Assembly (NCBI GenBank): GCA_963798275.1
Contig: CAWCTB010000053.1
Span: forward strand, 1 to 64,000
Reading direction: 5' to 3'
Length of the DNA stretch: 64,000 bases
Source: CAWCTB01 sp963798275
GTDB lineage: Bacteria > Acidobacteriota > Terriglobia > Terriglobales > Acidobacteriaceae
The position numbers were made by a program, and so were the translations under genes. The notes beneath the pieces were generated by a model. It made no database searches and was not told the DNA's origin. It saw nothing but the letters and a program-made list of their open reading frames with translations. Of the stretch, positions 56,524 to 64,000 are shown piece by piece. The first letter of the stretch is position 1, and each line of letters begins with the position of its first letter.

Positions 56524-57225
56524 GAAGCCTTCCGGTTGACCTCTGACAGAAAGACCTCCTGTTGTGATCCGGGCAGCAATTTGTAATAGCGCGAGATGGA
56601 TTGCAGTAGGATCTCCGGATTGCTGCCGTCTATCGAGGCCCCGGCGAGGAAGTCCGCACAGATCATCTCCAGGCAGTAGCCGCGGGACTTGTCGGACCCC
56701 AGCATTAAGGCTGCGGTCCCAATTGCTTGTTCGATAACCGGGATCTGGCTGCTATAGACCTTGAAATAGATCAGCTCCGAAGGCTCAGTGTCGTTGCCCG
56801 TCAATTCCTTCGCCACTTCCCGCTGGAATTCCGCCTTGGGCATCTGTCGCGCTCTGTGCAGCCAGGTTGCACTTTCGAAGCGCTCCCCCTGCTGGCGTGC
56901 CAGCTTGGCCAACTCCACTCCCTTGGTCCATCCCACCTGTTTCAGCTCCCGCCTCACCTGCGGTGGTAGGTGTTCGTGAATCGACATCAGGTAATAACCT
57001 TCCTTCTTGATTCCGGAAACCGCCGCTCCAGAAACTCATCGAAGGACTTCAGCTTCTCCAGCCGCCAGTATTGGCCTGCCCTTACTTCGCACAGGTACTT
57101 GCCCAGTTCCACGAACCTGGTATCACGCTCGTTTCGTGCCGTGCTTCCCAGGCCAGGATCTGGTCGATCCTGCTCAGGACCTCCTGCGCCCGGCGGCGAT
57201 TCAACTGGGCAGCATGGGCGGACAC
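56520..57225 (-). pseudogene. Conserved protein of unknown function in the nuclease cassette, two frame changes
   Basis: From GTG 57225 the product reads 'AAQLNRRRAQEVLSRIDQIL', then (frame change near 57135) 'DTRFVELGKYLCEVRAGQYW', 'LKSFDEFLERRFPESR', (change near 57000) 'YYLMSIHEHLPPQVRRELKQ' and on to 'GYCLEMICADFLAGASID' and 'LLQSISRYYKLLPGSQQ'. The corrected length is about 235 residues. It is helical and charged, without enzyme motifs I can name. The 'MSIHEHLPPQV' ATG at 56987 would be chosen by gene finders, but the upstream part clearly belongs to it. It overlaps the HNH gene by four bases. Confidence 0.65.
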
Positions 57226-57275
57226 CTAGTAAACAAGTTCGTCAAACAGACCAAGATCGACTCCCGGCTTGTGCA

Positions 57276-58023
57276 CTAGCGTTGTCTCAACGAGACCGCG
57301 CTGTCGAGGCAGAGCCCCAGAAAGGGACAGGTGGTACACGGGTTCTGGGGGAAACGGATGCCGCTATGCGGCAGGAACAGTCCCGACTGGATCCGGCGGA
57401 CGGTGTCGTCGACCAGAGCTTCGAACTCGGTGTGCTGTGCCGCCGTGATTGTGGCCCGCAGGTACTGGACTACAACCGTACGCTTGCGCACGAAGACCAC
57501 CTGGGCGACGTCATTGATTCCGGTCATCCAGGAATAGCAAACCAGCTGCGGGTCTAGGGCTGCGATGCCGTCTGGCTCCACTGGATAGCGGGCAGCGCTG
57601 GTCTTCCACTCCAGCACACAGGGGATGGTGTCCAGTTTTCCGACCGCATCGACGAAGGCGACAAAGCTGTCCCCGCAACTCAGCGTGCGCGTGAATCGAA
57701 CCTGTTGATGGTTGAGTGGCTGGCGAATCTGGACGCGCCCGTCCTGAGTGAACCTCTCCAGCAACTGAATGCCTTGCTGAAGCATGTGGTCCCAGGTGTC
57801 ATTTCCTGAGTAGACCAGCTCGAGGTTCTTACAAGGCGCCCAATGCTCGAGCAGGGCTGCTGCCGGGTCCTCATGGCGGAACAGAGCCGCCACTGCCTGT
57901 TCGAAGCAGCGTCCGAAGAGCATGGCAGCCCGAATATCTTTCCTGCCAATCATCGAGATAGCGATGGCGATAACGGCGAGGGCAGGTCAGGTACTGAGAG
58001 ATCTGGGTATAGCTGTAGGTCAT
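57276..58023 (-). pseudogene. PD-(D/E)XK nuclease with Cas4/AddB-type cysteine cluster, one frame change
   Basis: ATG 58023 reads 'MTYSYTQISQYLTCPRRYRH', with the first cluster cysteine. After a frame change near 57955 come 'AMLFGRCFEQAVAALF', the catalytic core 'SFVAFVDAVGKLD' and 'CVLEWKTSAARYP' (the E-x-K), and 'LDPQLVCYSWM' (the Q-x3-Y motif IV). It ends with 'NPCTTCPFLGLCL', three more cysteines. This is the RecB-family exonuclease layout with a 4Fe-4S staple, as in Cas4 and AddB. There is no helicase domain. Its start overlaps the previous stop (ATGA). It would resect DNA ends in the same pathway as the annealase-like protein. No CRISPR array is present. Confidence 0.8.
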
Positions 58024-58481
58024 CGCAGTACCCTTTCCTTCCGCGAGTCCTTGCCACTGCCAGCCGGCGGAATGGGGATGCCCGTGGTCAGCTCTTCCCA
58101 CTGGCTGGCGGGGGCGAAGCCGTCGCAGTTTACCAGCGAAATGCCGTTGACCACGGTGTGGCTGATCTTCACGACTCCGACCAAGCCGCGCAAGGCGTGC
58201 TCGTCGATCTGGTCCTGGCTGAACAATTCGGGGTCATAGAGGAAATCCCGCAGGAACCAGCCGAGCTTCCACATCGCCTTCGGTGTGCAGTAGAGACGGC
58301 TGACGAGGGAGTGCCCGGCAAACGCCTTCGGCTCCACGACCGAGAGGCGAAGCACATAGAAGGGCTTCTGAGCCTGCCAGCGGTGTTGGGCATGATCCAG
58401 CCGGACGAGAAAAATACCGTCAGGAATCTTAGGTCGCGAGTCACATGCCGTCTCGGAGAGTCCGGGAAGATGACGTTTCAT
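58020..58481 (-). CDS. DUF669-like protein of phage-type recombination cassettes
   Basis: The protein has 153 residues from ATG 58481, which has a perfect 'aggaggt' six bases upstream; the longer frame is not used. It reads 'LPGLSETACDSRPKIPDGIF', 'HRWQAQKPFYVLRLSVVEP', 'GHSLVSRLYCTPKAMWKLGW' and 'VKISHTVVNGISLVNCDGF'. The pattern of a beta-barrel with 'Y.pkalwkl.wFLRDFgYD' resembles DUF669 proteins found with single-strand annealing systems of phages. The function is unproven; a single-strand DNA binding or annealase-helper role is plausible. It overlaps both neighbours, by 40 and 4 bases. Confidence 0.6.
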   Translation of the reverse strand: MKRHLPGLSETACDSRPKIPDGIFLVRLDHAQHRWQAQKPFYVLRLSVVEPKAFAGHSLVSRLYCTPKAMWKLGWFLRDFLYDPELFSQDQIDEHALRGLVGVVKISHTVVNGISLVNCDGFAPASQWEELTTGIPIPPAGSGKDSRKERVLR

Positions 58482-59257
58482 CCCGCCACCTCCTGGCTGG
58501 GCGTGCGTAGCTGTTGAGCTGGCAGAGCAGGGCATCGCGGTCCTTCTTGGCTGCCTCGGCCAGCTGCTGGACGAAGGTTCGACCTGCTCACGAGTGGCTT
58601 CTTTGAGGACCTTGGTGCCACAGAAGTCGACGGCGTAGGCCTTCACCAACTCGGGGTCGAGCTTGTGCTGACGGATGACTGGCAGAGCCGGTCGCGGACC
58701 TTGTGACCGGAGCCGTTACCGTTCTCGCGGGTACTTTTGGGCGAACGCTGATGCAAATCGGCAGTCGCCGCAGTCGGACCTGGATTCGATCCGATTTCCT
58801 CGACCGAGCAGACTCCGATGCCGTACGCCTTGCGGAGGGCGCGATTGACTGCTCGGGTTTCGGCTACGCGCATCTCGGCACCGCGGACAAAGAGTGAGAC
58901 GTTGGAGGGGTCGGCATCGCCATAGCCGACGAACCCGGCGGAGTCTTTGGACGGATACACCGTCGCCTTGAGCACGAAACGATTCACGGCGGAATCACAC
59001 AGCGAATCGACGGCCTCGACGTGGATACCGCGGCATCTCTTGCGACGCGCTAGCCGAAGCAGACCGCCGTGCGTGACGAACCAGCCTTTTTCAAGCAGAA
59101 TCACATCTCCATTTGCGAGAGAAAGGCTGAATTGTCTGGTCAGTACTTTTAGCGTCTGGAGGTGGGCGCGATTGATATTCGGGTATACCTTCTTGACTAG
59201 GGAAGCCTTGAGGCGTATCAGGTGGAAGATACTACTGTTGGGACTATTGGAAGGCAT
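58441..59257 (-). pseudogene. Single-strand annealing-type recombination protein (candidate), two frame changes
   Basis: The product starts at ATG 59257 ('MPSNSPNSSIFHLIRLKASL') with 'gaggtgc' upstream. The core reads 'VILLEKGWFVTHGGLLRLA', 'ATVYPSKDSAGFVGYGDADP' and 'RVAETRAVNRALRKAYGIGV'. The 'ETRAvnRALRkayg' pattern is shared by Rad52/Sak/Erf-type annealases and relatives. A linker of Ser/Thr/Gly follows, and then, after frame changes near 58680 and 58580, a helical tail ('HKLDPELVKAYAVDF', 'FVQQLAEAAKKDRDALLCQL'). Corrected length is about 272 residues. It is first in the cassette, directly behind the GATATC operator region. Confidence 0.6.
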
Positions 59258-59270
59258 AGAGCACCTCGTC

Positions 59271-59298
59271 GATATCAATATGATATCAACATGATATC
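59271..59298. promoter_or_regulatory. Three helically phased GATATC sites between divergent genes
   Basis: The palindrome gatatc occurs at 59271, 59282 and 59293, exactly 11 bases apart, about one helical turn. The sites lie between the start of the cassette (59257, minus) and the ribbon-helix-helix gene (59333, plus). Repressors of the Arc/MetJ type bind tandem short palindromes cooperatively on one DNA face, so this is a likely operator for the adjacent regulator. Confidence 0.65.
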
Positions 59299-59332
59299 GA
59301 TTGATCAAGAGAAATTCTTGGGTAACTTGAAA

Positions 59333-59536
59333 ATGAACGAATCCCGAGTTCCCGTACTCATTCGAATACGAGCCAATCTAAAAGCAAGCGTCGAAGAACT
59401 AGCGAAGGCGGAGCACCGCTCAACGAATCAACAAATCGAATTCCTTCTCGAGAGAGCGTTGGCACAAATGAACGAAGAGAGCGATCTCTTGCGCACAACA
59501 AATGACAAGCGAAAGAAGAGAAGAGAAGGGGCTTAA
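59333..59536 (+). CDS. Arc-type ribbon-helix-helix DNA-binding protein
   Basis: The 67-residue protein has the RHH layout: beta strand 'VPVLIRIRANLKASVEELA' leading into helix A, the turn 'HRSTNQQIEFLLERAL' as helix B, then a basic tail (KRKKRREGA). 'SxNqqIe.lle.Al' is the Arc/CopG-type pattern. ATG 59333 is chosen since residues upstream do not belong to the fold; an in-frame ATG at 59292 lies inside the operator. It is divergent from the DNA-processing cassette and is its probable repressor. Confidence 0.78.
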   Translation: MNESRVPVLIRIRANLKASVEELAKAEHRSTNQQIEFLLERALAQMNEESDLLRTTNDKRKKRREGA

Positions 59537-59702
59537 CCAGGTTGACGGGGGCGCCGAGCTCGTTCAACGCCTGTTCACCCAGGAGGAGCTGAAGGCAAAT
59601 TAAGAATCCTTCCAGGACTCTCTGCGCACCGCCAACGTTCCCAGTCTTATTGGCGAAATAAAAGCGAAAATGGTAAACTCCGGTTGACTCTGAATCGGAG
59701 GT

Positions 59703-60299
59703 ATGACTTTGTGGAGAATGGATAACAACGACGATGTCGCCTCATCGACCAGAAGGGTCGCAGCGAACCGTCGCAACGCCCAACTGTCGACGGGTCCCAG
59801 AACCGAAGAGGGCAAGAGTTGGTCGCGATGCAATGCCATCAAGCATGGCATCCTCGCTTCTTCCCTCCTAGTCACCCAGGGAGAAGGGGCGGAAGTTGAA
59901 GCCGAGTTTAATGAGTTTCTGGATGGGCTTAAGACAAGCCTTGCTCCCGTCGGCATGCTCGAAGAGACCCTTGTCGAGCAGATAGCGGTGTGTTGGTGGC
60001 GTCAGAAGCGCGCCCTAAGATGCGAGGCCGGGCTGGTCAAACTGGCGTTTGCTGGTCCCGCACGTCTAGTAGATGATCACATCCTCGACAGAGAGCGCGA
60101 CACAGATTCAAAACAGGCAACAATCAAGGATCATCTCAGTTTGCCCTTGGGTTTTGACCTCGACCGGATCCTCCGCTACGAAACAACAATCCAGCGCCAG
60201 CTAGCCTACGCCATCAATCAGCTGGAGCGTTTGCAACGGACACGCAAAGGTGAACACGTACCGGCGCCGGTGAACGTTCAGCTCTCGAGCGATCAGTAG
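59703..60299 (+). CDS. Conserved protein of the widespread 'ANRRNAQ..TGPRT.EGK' family
   Basis: The protein has 198 residues. The N-terminal block 'RVAANRRNAQLSTGPRTEEG' followed by 'SRCNAIKHGILAS' is a very common signature in Acidobacteria, Planctomycetes and others, where many paralogues occur per genome. The rest is helical ('ETLVEQIAVCWWRQKRALRCE', 'RYETTIQRQLAYAINQLERL'). No function has been established as far as I know; repeated copies suggest a link to mobile DNA. ATG 59703 or 59718 are both possible starts. Confidence 0.75.
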   Translation: MTLWRMDNNDDVASSTRRVAANRRNAQLSTGPRTEEGKSWSRCNAIKHGILASSLLVTQGEGAEVEAEFNEFLDGLKTSLAPVGMLEETLVEQIAVCWWRQKRALRCEAGLVKLAFAGPARLVDDHILDRERDTDSKQATIKDHLSLPLGFDLDRILRYETTIQRQLAYAINQLERLQRTRKGEHVPAPVNVQLSSDQ

Positions 60300-60671
60300 G
60301 TTGGTACATGCCGTACGGGCCTTTCGATTCGGACCCAGTCTTCTAAAGCGCCTGTCGCTCGCACCGTCAGCCGCCACGCTAGTGGAAATCTTGAGTATCT
60401 CTTTGAATCTACGTATGTCCCCCTCGATCTAGAATTCTCGTGTTTCTTCCCACGGAATTTGTGGAAGACATTGATTCAGCGAAACGAAGCCAATAAGTGC
60501 TTTCTTATCAATGCCGCGTCACAGATTGGCGACGCGGCGACGCGACAGCTCGGCAGAAAAACCATCAGCATGTTGGGGCTCGCCTGTGTGTTGGTCTGCA
60601 GCGAGCGCCTCCCGTTCAACCGCTGCGGAAAATTGCTCTTCAGCCCCTTCCAGGACTTGCCAGACAGCGGG
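60300..60671. other. Gene-free stretch between convergent genes
   Basis: Two convergent genes end at either side. A 7-base stem 'ccgcgtc...gacgcgg' (60514-60537) is visible, but no T-tract follows on either strand, so I do not call it a terminator. No other feature is seen. Confidence 0.4.
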
Positions 60672-62529
60672 TCATGGATCGGGTTCCCCGGTGGCGGCAA
60701 AGCGCACTCCCGCGAGTTGCCTGCCCGAAGCCAGCACCTCCCGGACCTTGATCCGGTTTACGCCAGCCTGTCGCAACGCCGCTGCGAAGACATCCAGCGC
60801 CGCCTCGCAACTTGTATTTGCTGGCATGCGAAAGATCCAGGGGACATTGGTGGACGTCAACGTCTTGTCCGATGCCGCCGCGATGACCGGCACAAACGCC
60901 TTCACCCCGATCTGTTCCGACAGATGGCTGGCCGCGCGGTCCAGCGCAAGGATGCCGACCACGTTCTCATCGTAGACAGCATGCACCAACTGGCTCGACG
61001 CTTTTCCCCAGGGCAAATCGGAAGAGACTGGTACCAGCGAGATCTTCAGCCCGTTCTTCTGCAGTTCGGCCAGTTCGCTCATCACTCGCTCGGAATGTAC
61101 CAATTGCTCCGCCTGCGGGCCGAACACCGCAATCTTCGCATCAGCTATCTTCGCATCGGGGAGCGCTGGTCCGTTGTAGGGAACCCCATCTTCACCCACC
61201 CGCGCGTATTCCTTCTGCATGCTCATGCGCCGGTACTCGATGTGCCCGTTGTGAACTGTGCCCAGGTACATCGGACGTATTGCTTTGGCATTCGGATCGA
61301 ACGTCATCTCACCGGTCACGCCCTTGTAGGTGACCGTGCTGTACAGAGAGTCGCGAATGACCGCCCGGTTCAGTCCCGCCTGGCAGATGGCCTGCAGCAG
61401 GATCTCCATCTGGTCGTAGGCCAGCGCCGCGAAGTGGTCCGGCTTTTCGTGATAGCGCGCTTCGTAGCGCGTCACAAACCCGCGCCACGCCGGATCGCTG
61501 CTGTTCGGGTCATACGGATACACCGCCTCGAACCCCTCGGCGTCCCCGCCTGCCAGCGTGATCAGTTCGTCGTCCAGCGTGCGATGGCTGCCAAACACGC
61601 GTTGCGTCATCCCCATGGCCCGCATCTGCTTCAGGATCGCCGCCGCCTTGGGCACGTCCGTCCACAGCACAACCGCATCCACCCGCGAGTCGTTGATCAC
61701 CCGCAGTTGCCGGCTGTAGTCCGTGTCGTACGGCATGAATTTCTGCTCGATCACGATCGGATGTCCTAACCGTCGCGACGCGTCCTTGAACTTGCCCACG
61801 CCGAAGCGACCGTAACGGTCGTTGACTCGCAGAATAGCGACCCTCTTCAGGCCGAGGTCGGTGTAGATGTGCCTCGCCAGCGTATAGCCCTGCACCCGGT
61901 CATCCTGCAGGTCGGTGAAGTACCACGGGATGATCGTCTCCGGAATCGTCGGATCGGTGGCGGCGCTGTTCACGATCGGAACCTCTGCCCGCAACGCCAC
62001 CCGCAGCGCGATGTGCGTCGTGTCTCCGCTGATGGAGCCGAAGATCGCCCACACCTGGTCGTCGTACACCATCTTGACGACCTCGTTGCTCGACGCTCCC
62101 CAGATCGCCGAATCGTTGTGCAGCATCAGCTTGAACGGCTTTCCGCCATAGCCGCCCGCAGCGTTCGCCTCGTCGATCGCCAGGCTCGCGCCGTTCAGCA
62201 TGCGCTTGCCCTGCGCCGCCTCCGGATGGTTCTCCAGCGGCCCAATGAAGCCGATGCGTACTTCCGATACATCTTGTGGGAAGGGCAGATCGCGCGCCGC
62301 CCCGTTGTACTCCACCACGTCGGTGTAATTCTCGAAGTACGGCACCGTGAACTTCGAGAACGGACGCATGTCCTCGGGCTCCTGCGCGTATGGTTTCATG
62401 GACCGCGGCGCAGGCCGGCCCGGCGCATTACTTCCGCACGAACAGCCCTTGAAGGTCTGCGCCCAGCTTGCACCTGCGCAGACGCACGCCAGCAACAGCG
62501 ACAGCCACAATCGCGAAGCACGAGGCATT
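60672..62529 (-). CDS. ABC-transporter-type substrate-binding protein (periplasmic binding fold type I)
   Basis: From ATG 62529 (with 'aggagtaggga' upstream) the 618-residue protein has a signal peptide (LWLSLLLACVCAGASWAQ) and a leucine-binding-protein domain: 'VRIGFIGPLENHPEAAQGKR', 'AIDEANAAGGYGGKPFKL', 'WAIFGSISGDTTHIALRVAL', 'RVAILRVNDRYGRFGVGKF', 'YDTDYSRQLRVI' and 'FAALAYDQMEILL'. After about residue 440 a second, incomplete binding-fold part follows ('LPWGKASSQLVHAVYDENVVG'). No permease or ATPase is nearby, so it may be a sensor-like binding protein rather than a transporter part. The frame upstream of 62529 is not part of it. Confidence 0.85.
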
Positions 62530-62532
62530 TCC

Positions 62533-63021
62533 CTACTCCTGGGGTGACGGACGGCGGAACATGGCGATGGCCTCAATCTCCACCAGCAGTTCGGGACGGC
62601 ACAACTTCGCCTGGATCCCCGTCGAAGCCGGCAGCGGATCGAGCCCCTGCAAGCGGTAAAACGCGGTGCGCTCTTCGTTGAACGCCGCGTAATCGCGATC
62701 GATGTCACGCAGGTAGCACGTCGTCCGCACGATGTCCTTCCATGTAGCGCCTTCCGACGCCAGCAGCGCCGTAATGTTTTGGAAGGTCCGCCGCGTCTGT
62801 GCCCGGAAGTCGCCCACGAACAGCGTCTCTCCGTTGCCATCGATGCTGGCCGTGCCCGAGATCAGCAGGATCACCAGCCCGTTCAGGTCGAGGCGCATGC
62901 CGCGTGAGAACGAACTCGGCTTCTGGTAGTCGTAGGCCTCGTTCAGCACATCCAGATTGGTGATGGCGCGCTTCTCCACCGGCGCGTTGGTAACTTCCTG
63001 CAGCAGTTCTTGAACTGTCAT
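62533..63021 (-). CDS. RidA/YjgF-family protein
   Basis: The 162-residue protein has 'LNGLVILLISGTASIDGNGE', 'DFRAQTRRTFQNITALLASE', 'WKDIVRTTCYLRDIDRDYAAF' and the family end 'LPASTGIQAKLCRPELLVEIEAIAMF' (read in two parts), where the conserved arginine and glutamate of the deaminase pocket lie. An N-terminal extension of about 35 residues is longer than in canonical RidA. It may remove reactive imine intermediates. Its stop is three bases before the binding-protein start and 31 bases after the propeller gene, so the three form one unit. Confidence 0.85.
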   Translation of the reverse strand: MTVQELLQEVTNAPVEKRAITNLDVLNEAYDYQKPSSFSRGMRLDLNGLVILLISGTASIDGNGETLFVGDFRAQTRRTFQNITALLASEGATWKDIVRTTCYLRDIDRDYAAFNEERTAFYRLQGLDPLPASTGIQAKLCRPELLVEIEAIAMFRRPSPQE

Positions 63022-63052
63022 CGCTATCTCCTTGAGCTGTCTCTATGTAGCC

Positions 63053-64000
63053 TTACTTTTGTCGAATGCCATGGCCCAGCCCTTTGGCCGTCGCCACCCA
63101 GATATCGTCGCCCTGAAAATCCACCGCCAGCGTGTAGTTATGCGGCGGCGCCGTGTCTACCTCAACTTTTGTTGTGTTGCCCTCGGCATCCCGCACCACC
63201 ATCTCCGGCTTCCCCGTATCCAGCGCCGGACGGTACACCGCCCAGTTGGTGCCGTCGAAATACGCCAGTCCCTTGTCCGTCGAGAACCACGCGCGGTTCG
63301 CATCCAACGCCTTCACCTGGTTGGTGAAGTTGCTGGGCAGCCCGCTGTCCTTGCTCATGAAGTTGTGCCAGTTGCGCCCGTCATAGCGGCTGTCCCCGAA
63401 ATACGTCGCCACCCACAGGATCTTGTCCACGTAGCTAACGGAAGTCGTGATCTCGTGGATGAGCCCCTGGTCCTTGAACAACACGATCTCGGTCTCGCCA
63501 TCCGGATCGTTGTAATCTTTCCAGCGTTCCGTCGCGACGTCGTACTCCAGCACGCCGCCGCCCCAAACCGCGTAGTACACCTTCTCCGGAGTCGCCGTCA
63601 CCGCGTACGTCCAGATCTCGTACATGGGCGTGTTGCGCTCGTTGAATAAGGCCCACTGCCCGGTGCGCGTATTGAGACGGCTCGCGCCCGCGGCGGTGGC
63701 CGTCCACACGTAGTCGCCTTGCACCGCGACGCCGTACACCACGTCGTTGCTCAGCCCGGAGTTGAGCTGGTTGTACGTGTCGATTCGTCCGGCCGACACC
63801 CGGCTCAAGCCGCCCATGGTGCCCACCCAAAGATCACCTGTGCGTTTGTCGAGCGCCATTGACAGCACCGCCCGATGCGCCAGTCCGTCGGCCGGACGAA
63901 ACACCTTCCACTTGCCGTCTTCGTACAGCCCCAATCCGTTCTCGGTCGCAACCCACACGCGGGCGCCATCCACCAGCACCGAATACACGTGGTTATCGGG
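63053..64000 (-). CDS. Two-component-regulator-type beta-propeller sensor, 5' end outside the window
   Basis: The visible 316 residues are repeated propeller blades with the Reg_prop pattern: 'VWVATENGLGLYEDGKWKVF', 'DLWVGTMGGLSRVSAGRI', 'YVWTATAAGASRLNTRTGQW', 'LWVATYFGDSRYDGRNWHNF' and 'IWVATAKGLGHGIRQK' at the end. Reading continues to the window edge without a start; the GTG at 63988 is probably internal. There is no kinase domain after the blades, so the protein ends with the propeller. It probably senses or scaffolds with the binding protein encoded next to it. Confidence 0.82.
   Translation of the reverse strand, partial: PDNHVYSVLVDGARVWVATENGLGLYEDGKWKVFRPADGLAHRAVLSMALDKRTGDLWVGTMGGLSRVSAGRIDTYNQLNSGLSNDVVYGVAVQGDYVWTATAAGASRLNTRTGQWALFNERNTPMYEIWTYAVTATPEKVYYAVWGGGVLEYDVATERWKDYNDPDGETEIVLFKDQGLIHEITTSVSYVDKILWVATYFGDSRYDGRNWHNFMSKDSGLPSNFTNQVKALDANRAWFSTDKGLAYFDGTNWAVYRPALDTGKPEMVVRDAEGNTTKVEVDTAPPHNYTLAVDFQGDDIWVATAKGLGHGIRQK

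Noticed and set aside
57276..58023. Cas4-like nuclease as a sign of a CRISPR-Cas locus
   Set aside because: No repeat-spacer array and no other cas gene is present; the neighbours are annealase-like and HNH proteins.
60514..60537. Hairpin as a bidirectional terminator between convergent genes
   Set aside because: The stem is only seven bases and neither strand has a T-tract after it.
60459..61769. A 436-residue plus-strand frame
   Set aside because: It is the shadow of the periplasmic binding protein gene on the minus strand, which has a signal peptide and clear family motifs.
62530..62840. N-terminal extension of the binding protein to 722 residues
   Set aside because: The extension overlaps the RidA gene and is Arg/Cys-rich without pattern. 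ATG 62529 has a ribosome site and begins a signal peptide.

Overview
The window looks like a chromosomal segment of an acidobacterium, probably Terriglobia/Koribacter-like. The basis is moderate-to-high GC, BIG2-type Ig-repeat lipoproteins, a DUF3443 remnant, a PAP2-Wzi fusion, PEP-CTERM proteins and palindromic dispersed repeats with 'ggctaaagcc...ggctgaaagcc' cores. Taxonomy is inference from gene content; no ribosomal RNA gene is present.

Layout. (a) 1-3.1 kb: a gene-free strip with palindromic repeats, then a minus-strand Ig-repeat lipoprotein gene with several frame breaks and a clear terminator. (b) 3.9-40.6 kb: a large plus-strand capsule/exopolysaccharide locus. It starts with a TetR regulator, an SLBB (Wza-like) export protein and a PAP2-Wzi outer-membrane protein. 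It continues with gmd/fcl, a Wzz co-polymerase, a Wzy-like polymerase, methyltransferases, sugar epimerases, the four activities of GDP-D-glycero-alpha-D-manno-heptose synthesis (GmhA, HddA, and HddC fused to GmhB), a GT39-like protein, a UDP-sugar dehydrogenase, WecB, a Wzx-like flippase, an FkbM methyltransferase, six further glycosyltransferases and a WcaJ/WbaP-type initiating sugar transferase. It ends with a secreted beta-helix protein. Together these describe a Wzx/Wzy-type heteropolysaccharide rich in deoxyhexose, heptose and possibly N-acetylmannosaminuronic acid. (c) 40.6-56.2 kb: a decayed accessory zone. It holds transposase remnants of IS66, IS110, IS630, IS21 and IS1182, an IS1111-like IS110 element, an IS256-family element with a perfect 9-bp target duplication, an ORF-less group II intron behind a terminator, a tRNA-Ser 5' half, AraC, DUF3443 and DUF4011 fragments, two PEP-CTERM genes and a few small hypotheticals. 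(d) 56.3-59.5 kb: a compact minus-strand DNA-processing cassette (annealase-like protein, DUF669-like protein, Cas4/AddB-like Fe-S nuclease, conserved unknown, HNH nuclease). It is divergent from an Arc-type ribbon-helix-helix gene across three helically phased GATATC sites. This is the best candidate for an undescribed system. (e) 59.7-64 kb: a widespread unknown protein, then a minus-strand trio of branched-chain-amino-acid-type binding protein, RidA protein and propeller sensor, the last running off the edge.

Many otherwise well conserved genes are split by single-base frame changes (the BIG2 lipoprotein, SLBB, PAP2-Wzi, hddC-gmhB, the initiating sugar transferase, most transposases, three cassette genes), while long stretches between them are intact. 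This may reflect assembly indels or recent decay. I treat each such gene as one locus and say where the frame changes.
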